Source: Mycobacterium sp. 852014-50255_SCH5639931 (GTDB lineage: Bacteria; Actinomycetota; Actinomycetes; Mycobacteriales; Mycobacteriaceae). Taken from it: a DNA stretch of 64,000 bases. Location of the stretch: NCBI RefSeq assembly GCF_001665605.1, contig NZ_LZSV01000002.1:186001-250000 (forward strand). The letters are read 5' to 3'. Within the stretch, counting starts at the first letter, position 1; each line of letters opens with the position of its first letter. A program made the translations under genes and the position numbers. This document shows positions 1-8,156 of the stretch, one piece after another. Below the pieces are notes generated by a model. It did not search any database. It worked only from the letters and a program-made list of their open reading frames with translations, and had not been told where the DNA came from.

Positions 1-548
1 GTGTCGAGGTCGACGAGGAAGGCGGTGATTCCGTCGTGCCCGGGCGCGGTGCGGGTGAGCAGGACGCAACGCGTCGAGAACTGCGCGAAGCTGGTCCAGA
101 CCTTCTGCCCGTTGACGATCCAGTCATCACCTTGCTGCGTTGCGCGGGTCGTCAACGAGGCCAGGTCGCTGCCTGACCCCGGCTCGGAAAAGCCTTGACA
201 CCAATGCTCTTCGCCGCTGAGCAGTCGCGGCACCATTTCGGCGGCAAGCCCTGCCGGGGCGTAATCGATCATCGTCGGAGCGAGCACCTCGAGCATCGAA
301 TAGGGTCCGGGTTCCGCCAGACGGCGACCGACCACTTCCTCACCGACGATCGCGCGCAGCACCGCGGGACCACCCAATCCGCCGACCTCGGTGGGCCAGC
401 CGTAGCGCATCCAATCGGCGTCGTAGAGCGCGCGGCTGACGCGGGCGAACTGTCGCATGTGGCCCTGCAGCGAGTGGTCGGGCCCCGGGGTCAAGTCATT
501 GTCGTCGAGCCACGAGCGCAGACCGGCCCGGAACTCCTCGACATTCAC
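1..548 (-). CDS. Acyl-CoA dehydrogenase, N-terminal part (cut by window edge)
   Basis: About 182 codons are visible and the gene runs off the left edge. The translation begins MNVEEFRAGLRSWL and contains the family signatures FSEPGSGSDLASL and VNGQKVWTS, which in this family line the flavin and acyl-CoA site. It should oxidise an acyl-CoA at C2-C3 using FAD. The start is the GTG at 546-548, chosen because GTGA overlaps the stop of the upstream SnoaL-like gene by 4 bases, so the two are translationally coupled. It is the last visible gene of the minus-strand operon that begins at 4333. The catalytic base lies beyond the edge, so it is unknown whether the enzyme is complete. Confidence 0.9.
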   Translation of the reverse strand, partial: MNVEEFRAGLRSWLDDNDLTPGPDHSLQGHMRQFARVSRALYDADWMRYGWPTEVGGLGGPAVLRAIVGEEVVGRRLAEPGPYSMLEVLAPTMIDYAPAGLAAEMVPRLLSGEEHWCQGFSEPGSGSDLASLTTRATQQGDDWIVNGQKVWTSFAQFSTRCVLLTRTAPGHDGITAFLVDLD

Positions 549-979
549 GGCGTGGGACGGCCGACGGCGTGCGGGCGCCCGGAGTCGTGCACGCCGCTGC
601 GGCGAATGAATGTCATGGCACGGGTCTTCAGCCGCCACCCGTCGGGCGTGCGGGCGTAGGTGTCGCGGTAGTAACCGATCCGCATGTCGTGGGTGGCGTG
701 GTCGATGAAGCACAACGGCTGGGTGCCACTCGCGGCGTCGCCGTCGATGTTTTCGATCAGCGCAGTTCCGGTGAGGAACAGGCCTTTTGGCGCCGCGGCC
801 ACCAGTTCGGGAAATCTGTCCAGCCGGTAGGTGTCGCCGAACGCGCTGTAGGTCCCGTCCGGGGTGAAGACACCGATCAGCCCGTCGATGTCTTCCTGGG
901 TGATGGTCACCGCGTAGCGGGCGAGCAGCTGCTGGATCTCGACCAGGTCGTCAGTTCGGGTTGGCTGATTTGTCGACAT
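545..979 (-). CDS. SnoaL-like (NTF2-fold) small protein
   Basis: The 144-residue protein matches the SnoaL-like, NTF2-fold cone family in length and pattern: an N-terminal helix (IQQLLARYAVTITQEDIDGL), then FTPDGTY, a central FIDHATHDM and a late YARTPDGWRLKTR strand. Members act as small isomerases, dehydratases or cyclases, or as non-catalytic subunits. No catalytic assignment is possible here. Its start overlaps the end of the amidohydrolase gene by 29 bases and its stop overlaps the next start by 4 bases, so it belongs to the same operon as the Rieske oxygenase and acyl-CoA dehydrogenase. That suggests action on an intermediate of the same pathway. Confidence 0.8.
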   Translation of the reverse strand: MSTNQPTRTDDLVEIQQLLARYAVTITQEDIDGLIGVFTPDGTYSAFGDTYRLDRFPELVAAAPKGLFLTGTALIENIDGDAASGTQPLCFIDHATHDMRIGYYRDTYARTPDGWRLKTRAMTFIRRSGVHDSGRPHAVGRPTP

Positions 980-2195
980 AGACCTTGCCGCCTTTCATGA
1001 CAAAGCTCACCTGCTGGGTAACGGTTATGTCTTCCAAGGGGTTTCCCGGCACCGCGATGATGTCGGCGAGCTGTCCCGCCGCGAGCCGCCCGCGGTCCGT
1101 CGTGTTGATCAGCTCGGCCGCGGTCACCGTCGCCGCCCGCAAAACCGCCAACGGCGGCAGGCCCCAATTGACGAGGGTGACCAGCTCGTCGGCGTTGCGT
1201 CCGTGCGGGATCGCGGGTGCGTCGGTGCCGACCGCGATCTTCACGCCGGCCTGGTAGGCGGCCAGGATCGAGGTCCTGGCCTTCGGGAACATTTCGGCCG
1301 CCTTGGCCTGCAGCTCTGGCGGAGCGTGCGAGACGTCCATCGCATCGCCATCGGCCAGGCGCCGGGTGCTCACCAGGAAGGTGCCATGCTCGACCAGCGA
1401 CGCGATCGCTTCGTCGTCGATCAGAAAGCCATGCTCGATGCAGTCGATGCCGGCCGCAACGGCATGCTTGACCGCTTCGGCGCCGTGCGTGTGCGCCGCG
1501 ACGCGCAGCCCACGCCGGTGGGCCTCATCGACGATCGCGCACAGCTCCTCATCCGAATAGTGTTGCGCGCCAGGCGGACCGGTCAGTGACATCACCCCGC
1601 CTGAACAGCAGACCTTGATCAGCTCGGCGCCGTGTTTGATCTGGTAACGCACCGCCTTGCGGATCTCGTCGATGCCGTTGGCGATCCCTTCTTCGACGGT
1701 CAACTCCAGGGCGTGGGGCGCGAACGCCGCGAACATCGTCGGGTCCAGGTGGCCGCCGGTCGGCGTGATGGCATGCCCGGCCGGCACCACGCGCGGGCCG
1801 TCGATCCAGCCGGCGTCAATGGCCTTGCCCAGCGCGACGTCCAACAGGTAGCCGCCGGTCTTGACGAACAGGCCGAGGTTGCGCACGGTGGTGAATCCGG
1901 CGCGCAACGTGCGCCGCGCATTGCCGACCGCGCGCAGCACCCGCGTCGGCGGATCGTCCTGAACCTGGGACAGGCCGGGTTTCTCCCCGCGCCCGCCCAT
2001 CAGCAGGTTGACCTCCATGTCCATCAGCCCGGGCAGCAGGATCTGGTCGCCGAGGTCGATGACCGAGTCTTCTGGGCCCTGGGGACCTGAGCCCCCGACG
2101 CCGACGATCCGGTCGCCCTCGATCTGCACAATGCCGGGGGACACGATCTCGCCGGCGTCGACGTCGAGCAGCCCCGCGGCCTTGAGGGTCAACAC
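951..2195 (-). CDS. Amidohydrolase-superfamily protein lacking the first HxH motif
   Basis: This 414-residue protein has the full plan of the imidazolonepropionase/prolidase-like amidohydrolases: an N-terminal beta sandwich, then a TIM barrel with IKVCCSGGV (lysine usually carboxylated), AAHTHG near residue 232, CIEHG and GTDAPAIPHG near residue 325. The usual first metal motif (GLIDxHxH) reads GLMDMEVNL, so both histidines are replaced by Glu and Asn. The metal site is therefore altered, either to one metal or to a different chemistry. The start is GTG, three bases after the stop of the preceding small gene. It sits in an operon with a Rieske oxygenase, so hydrolysis of a ring-cleavage or lactam/lactone intermediate is possible but unproven. 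Confidence 0.85.
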   Translation of the reverse strand: MLTLKAAGLLDVDAGEIVSPGIVQIEGDRIVGVGGSGPQGPEDSVIDLGDQILLPGLMDMEVNLLMGGRGEKPGLSQVQDDPPTRVLRAVGNARRTLRAGFTTVRNLGLFVKTGGYLLDVALGKAIDAGWIDGPRVVPAGHAITPTGGHLDPTMFAAFAPHALELTVEEGIANGIDEIRKAVRYQIKHGAELIKVCCSGGVMSLTGPPGAQHYSDEELCAIVDEAHRRGLRVAAHTHGAEAVKHAVAAGIDCIEHGFLIDDEAIASLVEHGTFLVSTRRLADGDAMDVSHAPPELQAKAAEMFPKARTSILAAYQAGVKIAVGTDAPAIPHGRNADELVTLVNWGLPPLAVLRAATVTAAELINTTDRGRLAAGQLADIIAVPGNPLEDITVTQQVSFVMKGGKVYVDKSANPN

Positions 2196-2198
2196 CGG

Positions 2199-2525
2199 CT
2201 AGATCACCGGTTCCCGGATGCACTCCACCCAGGCCGCGCCGCTGTCGGGCACCCGGGCCTGTTTCCATGCCTCGATCGGAAACGACACCGTCACGAGCGA
2301 CTGCATGATGTGCATGAGAGTCTTCGCGTCGTCGGGCAGATCGTCCAACGGGTAGTTGTCGCAGTACTCGATGACATCGTCGAGGCGCGGGAACGCGACG
2401 TCGTAGAACTCCTGCATCTGAGCCATCGTGGAGGCCAGCCGCTTGGCGTAGCGCTCAGGCTCCGTTGCCAGGTCCCAATCCAAATAGGGCTCGAGGTCAG
2501 CGAATTCAGACGGTAATTTTGCCAT
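2199..2525 (-). CDS. Conserved small protein of unknown function
   Basis: The 108-residue acidic protein starts MAKLPSEFADLEPYLDW and is predicted to be largely helical, with no signal peptide, membrane segment or metal motif. I do not recognise the family. Its ATG lies 20 bases inside the 3' end of the Rieske oxygenase gene and its stop is 3 bases before the amidohydrolase start, so it is translationally linked to both. The placement directly after an oxygenase alpha subunit resembles that of small oxygenase accessory or beta subunits, but the sequence does not show the SnoaL-like fold of known beta subunits, so this is only inference. Confidence 0.75.
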   Translation of the reverse strand: MAKLPSEFADLEPYLDWDLATEPERYAKRLASTMAQMQEFYDVAFPRLDDVIEYCDNYPLDDLPDDAKTLMHIMQSLVTVSFPIEAWKQARVPDSGAAWVECIREPVI

Positions 2526-3798
2526 TGCCCTGGTACTCCTTCGCCCAATTAGCTACATAGTCCCCGGTCACCTTGTGCAAATGGCGGATCAAGACTTCCT
2601 GGTCGCACAGCAGGAATTCTTTGACGACCCGGGTACCGATCATGGTCTGCGTCGCCTCCAGCGTGTTCGCGTCTTGTAGCGCGTACTCCTTGAAGGTTAC
2701 GGCGGCCAGCTCCTGGGCGAGGCGTTCCCGCGCGTTGCGCGGCGGGACGAAATACAGCGTGCACTCGAAGATGTGCTTGTCCACCGCAGTCGGCCAGTAG
2801 TGGTAGGTCAGGAACCAACCCGGCTCCCAGATCATCAGCATGAAGTTCGGGTAGAAGTGCCACGAGTCGATGCCCCACTGCGGCACCCGCTTCACGTTGA
2901 CACCCGGAGGCAGCTCCAGCTTCTCGATGATCTCCGGCTTGTCCCAGGGACCGAACAAACCGCTGCGCAACGCCTGGTCCATCGGCTTGACCATGGACAT
3001 GTCCGGGGGCGGCGCCTGACCGCCCCAGGTCGACTGCAGGCTGTGCGGACTGGCCACCTCGTAGTGCAGCGCCTCGTAGCCGAACTTCTGGATCTTGGCG
3101 GCTTCTTCCTTCGTGTACTGGCCCTGGTGCAGGATCGGTGCGTGGTAGAACTCGACGAACGCGTCGATGAACAGCTTCCAGTTGCTGCCTACCTCGGCGC
3201 GATAGGAGTAGGTCTCCGTCATCTCGCCGAAGGGGTAGCCCTCGATGCTCTTGCCCAGCGGCCCGAGGTAGTCGGTCAGCGGTGATGCGTTGTCGTCAAA
3301 GTTGATGAAGATGAAGCCTTCCCACACCTCGCAGCGGACGGGCGCCAGGCCGTAGTTGCCCTTGTCGAGGTTGAAGAACTCTTCTTCCTGTTGGACGAAG
3401 GTCAGGTCACCGTCGAGGCTGTAGCGCCAGGCGTGGTACTTGCAGGTGAACTGCCGACACGTGCCGGAGGTCTCCTCGTGGGGAAAGTCGTTCCACACCA
3501 ACTTGTTTCCGCGGTGGCGGCAGACGTTGTGGAATGCCCTGACGGTGCCGTCCTTGGTCTTGACGATGATCACCGACATGCCCTTGCCGGCCGAGGGCAG
3601 CTCCTTGGTGAAGTAGCTGCCGGTGCGTGGCAGTCGTTCGACGCGTCCGACGTTGAGCCAAGTCCTCTTGAAAACCGCCTCACGCTCGGCTTCGAAGAAT
3701 GCCTGGTCGATCGAATCACTGTAATCGACCGGCGCGGTCCCCAGTTCGGGGTAGTTCTCTGTCCAGCTGCCGGCGGCTGGTTTCGGGAAGTGCGGCAA
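2506..3798 (-). CDS. Rieske non-haem iron ring-hydroxylating oxygenase, alpha subunit
   Basis: This is a 430-residue oxygenase. The Rieske 2Fe-2S ligands are C93 and H95 (CRHRG), then C119 and H122 (CKYHAW), with a slightly longer spacer than usual. Near residue 206 lies NWKLFIDAFVEFYHAPILH, the family's mononuclear-iron region with Asp and two His ligands. It should hydroxylate an aromatic or cyclic substrate with electrons from a reductase and ferredoxin, none of which is next to it. The start is TTG at 3796-3798 behind an AGAGGTAG ribosome site. The open frame extends further upstream, but that part overlaps the real CMD gene. It follows the CMD gene by 4 bases. The Rieske ferredoxin at 23543 is a possible partner. 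Confidence 0.93.
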   Translation of the reverse strand: MPHFPKPAAGSWTENYPELGTAPVDYSDSIDQAFFEAEREAVFKRTWLNVGRVERLPRTGSYFTKELPSAGKGMSVIIVKTKDGTVRAFHNVCRHRGNKLVWNDFPHEETSGTCRQFTCKYHAWRYSLDGDLTFVQQEEEFFNLDKGNYGLAPVRCEVWEGFIFINFDDNASPLTDYLGPLGKSIEGYPFGEMTETYSYRAEVGSNWKLFIDAFVEFYHAPILHQGQYTKEEAAKIQKFGYEALHYEVASPHSLQSTWGGQAPPPDMSMVKPMDQALRSGLFGPWDKPEIIEKLELPPGVNVKRVPQWGIDSWHFYPNFMLMIWEPGWFLTYHYWPTAVDKHIFECTLYFVPPRNARERLAQELAAVTFKEYALQDANTLEATQTMIGTRVVKEFLLCDQEVLIRHLHKVTGDYVANWAKEYQGNGKITV

Positions 3799-3802
3799 CT
3801 TT

Positions 3803-4333
3803 CTACCTCTCTTCGTGGTTCTGATCGGCGTTCTCGAGCTGTACGCCAAAAGTGTTGAAGGCCATGGCCAGCAGGGCGTAGCAGCCGACCGTGAAGACGA
3901 AATCCATCCGCTGCTGGTCGGTGAGTTGCTCGCCGAGCGCGGACCACATCTCGTCGGACAGTTGTGATTTCTCCTCGAGCTCATCGACCGCGGCGATGAC
4001 GGCGCGATCAAACTCGTCTGCGGACTCACCTTGTTGGACCGCGGCGATCTCGTCGTCGGTGATTCCCTCGGCCTTGGCCATGCGGACGTGGTGAGACCAC
4101 TCGTAGGCGCATTCGCGACGGTGCGCGACCCGCAGGATGGCCAGTTCGCGGATGCGCGCCGGCAGCGTGGACGAGGTCAAGAGGTGAACGTTGAACCGGA
4201 GAAATGCCTTGGCCAGCGCCGGGTGGTGAGCGAGGGTGCTGAGCGCATTGTTGGTGTCCGCGTCACGCATTGCCGAGAGTGCCTTCTGGGTAGCCTCGTC
4301 CCACTGATCAGCCGGCAGCGGCGGCAACCGCAT
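3803..4333 (-). CDS. Carboxymuconolactone decarboxylase/AhpD-like protein
   Basis: The 176-residue all-helical protein contains RELAILRVAHRRECAYEWSHH, the CMD/AhpD core with a conserved Glu, a single Cys and a His pair in place of the CxxC of peroxidase AhpD. It probably resembles the actinobacterial CMD proteins found with oxygenases rather than a true AhpD reductase. It is the first gene of the minus-strand operon that continues into the Rieske oxygenase. A perfect GAGAAT-N3-ATTCTC palindrome lies 45 bases upstream of the start. The exact reaction (decarboxylation, detoxification or isomerisation) cannot be read from the sequence. Confidence 0.88.
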   Translation of the reverse strand: MRLPPLPADQWDEATQKALSAMRDADTNNALSTLAHHPALAKAFLRFNVHLLTSSTLPARIRELAILRVAHRRECAYEWSHHVRMAKAEGITDDEIAAVQQGESADEFDRAVIAAVDELEEKSQLSDEMWSALGEQLTDQQRMDFVFTVGCYALLAMAFNTFGVQLENADQNHEER

Positions 4334-4377
4334 CGGCGCTCTCCTCTCGCCATCCTCCCGACCACCTCTCGGTCAGG

Positions 4378-4392
4378 GAGAATCATATTCTC
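4378..4392. promoter_or_regulatory. Palindromic operator candidate, GAGAAT-N3-ATTCTC (perfect)
   Basis: The bases read GAGAAT CAT ATTCTC, all 12 arm positions paired. It lies 45 bases upstream of the CMD gene start, in a divergent promoter region. The same sequence with other centres occurs at 28658-28672 and 58034-58048. Confidence 0.65.
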
Positions 4393-4649
4393 ATTTCCAA
4401 CCAATAGAGTTGCATGAATCGGGCACCCGGTCAATGCCGACGGCCGGCTGCGGGCCCGGGCCGGACGCCGAGGCCCCACTCGGCCGTCGAGGCGCCGTCT
4501 TCCAGCGCAAACGTCGGCAGCGACGCCGGGCTGCCGCGCGACGCAGGCATTTACCTCAGCGCTTTGTAGCTCTACGCCGCGCAAATTACCGGGTCGCTCC
4601 GCCCCTGGTCGGCCGGTGAAGACCGGCTGCGACGTCCGATGGATGTTGA

Positions 4650-4666
4650 TTCTCGCTTGGCGAGAA
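4650..4666. promoter_or_regulatory. Inverted repeat TTCTCGC-N3-GCGAGAA, reversed half-site variant
   Basis: A perfect 7-3-7 inverted repeat about 100 bases upstream of the amidohydrolase ATG at 4766. It uses the same GCGAGAA half-site as the main operator but in opposite order: ATTCTC-N7-GAGAAG when read from 4649. A similar arrangement, with the same 7-base spacing, occurs at 57493-57511. Confidence 0.45.
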
Positions 4667-4765
4667 GATAGTTTTCATTTTAGTGATCTTGGCACGGGAC
4701 AGCGATTCGCCGAGGCTGCGTGGGAGCGGAATCGAACAGACGGACCCGACAGAAGGGCAACGGCC

Positions 4766-6064
4766 ATGAACAAAGAAGACATGATCCTGATCAGCGTCGA
4801 CGACCACACCGTCGAGCCGCCCGACATGTTCAAGAACCACCTGTCGAAGAAGTACCAGGACGATGCGCCGCGGCTGGTGCACAACGACGACGGTTCGGAC
4901 ATGTGGAAGTTCCGCGACACGGTCATCCCCAACGTGGCACTCAACGCCGTCGCCGGCCGGCCGAAGGAGGAGTACGGCATCGAGCCGACCGGGCTCGACG
5001 AGATCCGGCCGGGTTGCTACAACGTCGACGAGCGCGTCAAGGACATGAACGCCGGCGGCATCCTTGCCTCGATCTGTTTCCCGTCTTTCCCGGGCTTCGC
5101 CGGGCGATTGTTCGCCACCGACGACCACGATTTTTCGATCGCGCTGGTGCAGGCCTACAACGACTGGCACATCGACGAGTGGTGCGGCGCCTATCCCGCA
5201 CGGTTCATCCCGATGGCGATTCCGGTGATCTGGGATGCCGAGGCGTGCGCCGCTGAGGTGCGCCGGGTGTCGAAGAAGGGCGTGCACGCACTGACCTTCA
5301 CCGAGAACCCCGCCGCGATGGGCTACCCCAGCTTCCACGACGAGTACTGGAACCCGCTGTGGAAAGCCTTGGTGGACACCGACACCGTGATGAACGTGCA
5401 CATCGGTTCATCGGGGCGGTTGGCCATCACCGCGCCCGACGCGCCGATGGACGTGATGATCACGCTGCAGCCGATGAACATTGTGCAGGCCGCGGCGGAT
5501 CTGTTGTGGTCGAAGCCGATCAAGGAATACCCCGACCTCAAGGTCGCGCTCTCCGAGGGTGGCACCGGGTGGATCCCTTACTTCCTTGAGCGCGCCGACC
5601 GCACCTATGAGATGCACTCGACGTGGACGCATCAGGATTTCAAGGGCAAGCTGCCCAGTGAGGTGTTCCGCGAGCACTTCCTGACCTGCTTCATCAGCGA
5701 CAAGGTCGGCGTGGCGCTGCGCAACATGATCGGCATCGACAACATCTGCTGGGAAGCCGACTACCCGCACAGCGACTCGATGTGGCCGGGCGCGCCCGAA
5801 GAGCTGTGGGATGTGTTGTCCATCAACAACGTTCCCGACGACGAAATCAACAAGATGACGCACGAGAACGCGATGCGGTGGTACTCGTTCGACCCGTTCA
5901 CGCACATTTCGCGCGAACAGGCGACCGTCGGTGCGCTGCGCAAGGCCGCTGAGGGGCACGACGTGTCCATCAAGGCGGCGGGCCACGAAAAGGACAGCCG
6001 GGTCGGCTCGTCCTTCGCGGACTTCGCGGCTAACGCGAAAGCCCTTACCGGCAACAAGGACTGA
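4766..6064 (+). CDS. Amidohydrolase 2 family protein (COG2159 type)
   Basis: The 432-residue protein starts ISVDDHTVEPPDMF; the DxH near the N-terminus is the metal motif of the amidohydrolase-2/ACMSD-like family. Further family landmarks are NVHIGSSG in the middle and CWEADYPHSDSMWPG near residue 330, where the late Asp of the metal site sits. Relatives decarboxylate or hydrolyse carboxylated cyclic intermediates. The ATG at 4766 follows an AGAAGGG ribosome site; an upstream in-frame extension has no such support. It is alone before a 25-base-arm inverted repeat that separates it from the beta-oxidation genes at 6162. Three more members of this family lie at 23955, 25130 and 58071. Confidence 0.9.
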   Translation: MNKEDMILISVDDHTVEPPDMFKNHLSKKYQDDAPRLVHNDDGSDMWKFRDTVIPNVALNAVAGRPKEEYGIEPTGLDEIRPGCYNVDERVKDMNAGGILASICFPSFPGFAGRLFATDDHDFSIALVQAYNDWHIDEWCGAYPARFIPMAIPVIWDAEACAAEVRRVSKKGVHALTFTENPAAMGYPSFHDEYWNPLWKALVDTDTVMNVHIGSSGRLAITAPDAPMDVMITLQPMNIVQAAADLLWSKPIKEYPDLKVALSEGGTGWIPYFLERADRTYEMHSTWTHQDFKGKLPSEVFREHFLTCFISDKVGVALRNMIGIDNICWEADYPHSDSMWPGAPEELWDVLSINNVPDDEINKMTHENAMRWYSFDPFTHISREQATVGALRKAAEGHDVSIKAAGHEKDSRVGSSFADFAANAKALTGNKD

Positions 6065-6077
6065 GGGTCCCCAGTCC

Positions 6078-6139
6078 CGCGAGCAGACGCAAACTCGCAT
6101 AACTCCGGTCGCGATTATGCGAGTTTGCGTCTGCTCGCG
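6078..6139. repeat. Perfect 25-base-arm inverted repeat with 12-base loop
   Basis: The arms at 6078-6102 and 6115-6139 are exact reverse complements; the left arm begins CGCGAGCAGACGCAAACTCG. The loop is 6103-6114. It starts 14 bases after the amidohydrolase stop and ends 22 bases before the next ATG. It could act as a terminator-like or mRNA-processing hairpin, or be a copy of a dispersed mycobacterial intergenic palindrome. There is no T-run after it. Confidence 0.85.
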
Positions 6140-6161
6140 CTGAAAAGAGGAGGCGCGCGCA

Positions 6162-7343
6162 ATGTCCAGCGCTGGGATGAATTTCGAGCTGACTGACGAC
6201 CAGGAGTTGATCCGCCGGTCGGTCGCCGAGTTGGCGCGCAAGTTCGACGACCAGTACTGGATGGAAAAAGACCAGGCGCACGAATTTCCAACCGAGTTCT
6301 ACAACGCCATCGCACAGGGTGGCTGGCTGGGCATGACGATCCCCCCGCAATATGGCGGTCACGGCCTCGGAATCACCGAAGCCACTATCCTGCTCGAGGA
6401 GGTCGCCAAATCCGGCGGCGCCATGAACGCCGCCAGCGCGATCCATTTATCCATCTTCGGCATGCAACCGGTGGTGGTGCACGGCTCCGACGAACTCAAG
6501 GCGCGCACGCTGCCCAAGGTCGCGACCGGCGAAGTACACGTCTGCTTCGGCGTGACCGAACCCGGTGCCGGACTGGACACGTCGCGCATCACCACCTTCG
6601 CCAAGCGCGACGGCGATCGCTACATCGTCAACGGTCGGAAGGTATGGATCTCCAAAGCCATGGAGTCCGACAAGATCCTGCTGCTGACGCGTACCCAGTC
6701 ATATGAGGAAGTCACGAAGAAGACAGACGGGATGACGCTGTTCATCGCCGATCTCGACCGCAGCCGCGTCGACGTCCGCCCGATCCGCAAGATGGGCCGC
6801 AACGCCGTCAGCTCCAACGAATTGTTCATCGACAACCTTGAGGTGCCCGTCGAGGACCGAATCGGCGAGGAAGGCAAGGGCTTTCAATACATCCTGGACG
6901 GTCTGAATCCGGAGCGGATGCTGATTGCCGCCGAGGCGCTCGGCATCGGCCGGGTGGCGCTGGACAAGGCGGTGAAATACGGAAACGAGCGTGAGGTGTT
7001 CGGCCGGCCCATCGGCATGAACCAGGGCCTGCAGTTCCCACTCGCCGACTCGCTGGCACGCCTGGACGCCGCTGAATTGATGTTGCGCAAGGCCACCTGG
7101 TTGTACGACAACGGCAAACCCTGTGGCCGCGAGGCGAATACGGCGAAATATCTGTGCGCCGATGCCGGCTTCACCGCCGCGGACCGGGCGTTGCAAACGC
7201 ACGGCGGTATGGGATATGCGGAGGAATATCACATCACGCGCTACTTCCGCGAGGCCCGGCTGATGAAGATCGCGCCCGTCAGCCAGGAGATGATCCTGAA
7301 CTTCCTGGGATCCAACGTTCTGAAGTTGCCGAGGAGCTATTGA
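6162..7343 (+). CDS. Acyl-CoA dehydrogenase
   Basis: This full-length 393-residue acyl-CoA dehydrogenase has the N-terminal helical domain (MNFELTDDQELIRRSV), the beta-domain signatures FGVTEPGAGLDTSRI and VNGRKVWIS, and the C-terminal LQTHGGMGYAEEYHITRYFR, whose Glu region fits the catalytic-base segment of short-chain members. It should introduce the 2,3 double bond into an acyl-CoA, passing electrons to electron-transfer flavoprotein. The gene is first in a tight operon with a hydratase/isomerase and a thiolase, giving a full beta-oxidation round. The start follows GAAAAGAGGAGG and lies just after the large inverted repeat. Confidence 0.93.
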   Translation: MSSAGMNFELTDDQELIRRSVAELARKFDDQYWMEKDQAHEFPTEFYNAIAQGGWLGMTIPPQYGGHGLGITEATILLEEVAKSGGAMNAASAIHLSIFGMQPVVVHGSDELKARTLPKVATGEVHVCFGVTEPGAGLDTSRITTFAKRDGDRYIVNGRKVWISKAMESDKILLLTRTQSYEEVTKKTDGMTLFIADLDRSRVDVRPIRKMGRNAVSSNELFIDNLEVPVEDRIGEEGKGFQYILDGLNPERMLIAAEALGIGRVALDKAVKYGNEREVFGRPIGMNQGLQFPLADSLARLDAAELMLRKATWLYDNGKPCGREANTAKYLCADAGFTAADRALQTHGGMGYAEEYHITRYFREARLMKIAPVSQEMILNFLGSNVLKLPRSY

Positions 7344-8152
7344 CCGCGCATGGCGACCCCGTGCTGCTGTCGGAAGACCGCGCCGGAGTACGCACCCTAA
7401 CCCTCAACCGTCCGCGCCGTAAGAACGCGATCAACCCAGAACTCTGGGCCGCGTTGCGCGACGCGCTGCACGCCGCCGGTCACGACCGCGGTGTGCGCAC
7501 GCTCGTGCTCGCCGGCTCCGGCGGTAGCTTCTGCTCCGGCGCCGACATCTCGGTCCCCGACGATATTCACCCGAATTACAAGCTGCAGCGGCTGACTGAC
7601 GTCGCGCTGGAGCTACACGAGCTCGCGATACCGACGATAGCCAAGGTCGCCGGGGTCGCTGTCGGGGCGGGCTGGAACCTGGCATTGGGATGCGACTTCG
7701 TCGTCGCCACGCCGGAATCGACGTTCTGCCAGATCTTCTCCAGGCGGGGTCTGTCAATAGACCTCGGTGGTTCCTGGTTGTTGCCCAAACTTGTTGGCCT
7801 GCAACAGGCCAAGCGGCTCGCGCTGCTCGCCGAGACGATCGACGCCGAGGAGGCGTACGCGCTGAACCTGGTGACGTGGGTGGTGTCGGACGCGGAGATC
7901 GACTCCTTCGTCGACGATCTCGCCGACCGGCTGGCGGCCGGTCCGCCGATCGCCCTTGCCCACACCAAGGCCCTGCTGAATGAGGGAGCCGACAACACCT
8001 TGCGCGAGGCGCTGGCCAACGAGGCCCGCGCCCAGGTGGGCAATTTCGCGACGGCCGACGCGGCCGCGGCCTATGCCGCTTTCGCGGAGCGGCGAGAGCC
8101 GTCGTTTACTGGCCGGTGGGCGCTATCGAAATCGGAGAAGGAAGCGGAGTAG
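7340..8152 (+). CDS. Enoyl-CoA hydratase/isomerase family protein
   Basis: The 270-residue crotonase-fold protein shows the oxyanion-hole strands LVLAGSGGSFCSGADIS and AKVAGVAVGAGWNLALGCDF, and the later FSRRGLSIDLGGSWLLPKLVG. That last segment matches hydratases/isomerases of the PaaG type, where an Asp replaces one of the two classical Glu residues, so isomerase as well as hydratase activity is possible. The start is TTG at 7340, giving a TTGA overlap with the dehydrogenase stop; an alternative GTG lies near 7360. It is the second step of the 6162-9305 beta-oxidation operon. Confidence 0.88.
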   Translation: MTAHGDPVLLSEDRAGVRTLTLNRPRRKNAINPELWAALRDALHAAGHDRGVRTLVLAGSGGSFCSGADISVPDDIHPNYKLQRLTDVALELHELAIPTIAKVAGVAVGAGWNLALGCDFVVATPESTFCQIFSRRGLSIDLGGSWLLPKLVGLQQAKRLALLAETIDAEEAYALNLVTWVVSDAEIDSFVDDLADRLAAGPPIALAHTKALLNEGADNTLREALANEARAQVGNFATADAAAAYAAFAERREPSFTGRWALSKSEKEAE

Positions 8153-8156
8153 GGAT

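Larger units (their letters stand above)
4334..4765. other. Divergent intergenic region, 432 bases, no gene seen
   Basis: This gap separates the minus-strand CMD/Rieske operon from the plus-strand amidohydrolase at 4766. Short open frames in it have no recognisable product. It carries two palindromes built from GAGAA half-sites (4378-4392 and 4650-4666), one near each gene start. The middle (about 4430-4620) is GC-rich with no clear structure. Confidence 0.7.

Noticed and set aside
1..659. Plus-strand open frames over the first 660 bases
   Set aside because: They are antisense to the acyl-CoA dehydrogenase and SnoaL-like genes, which have clear family motifs.
3799..4029. N-terminal extension of the Rieske oxygenase frame
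   Set aside because: It overlaps the well-supported CMD gene in another frame; the TTG at 3798 with AGAGGTAG gives the family length.
4378..4392. Reading the GAGAAT palindrome as a Fur/Zur or IdeR iron box
   Set aside because: Fur-type boxes are longer and AT-richer, and the IdeR box is TTAGGTTAG-like; the controlled genes are catabolic, not metal uptake.
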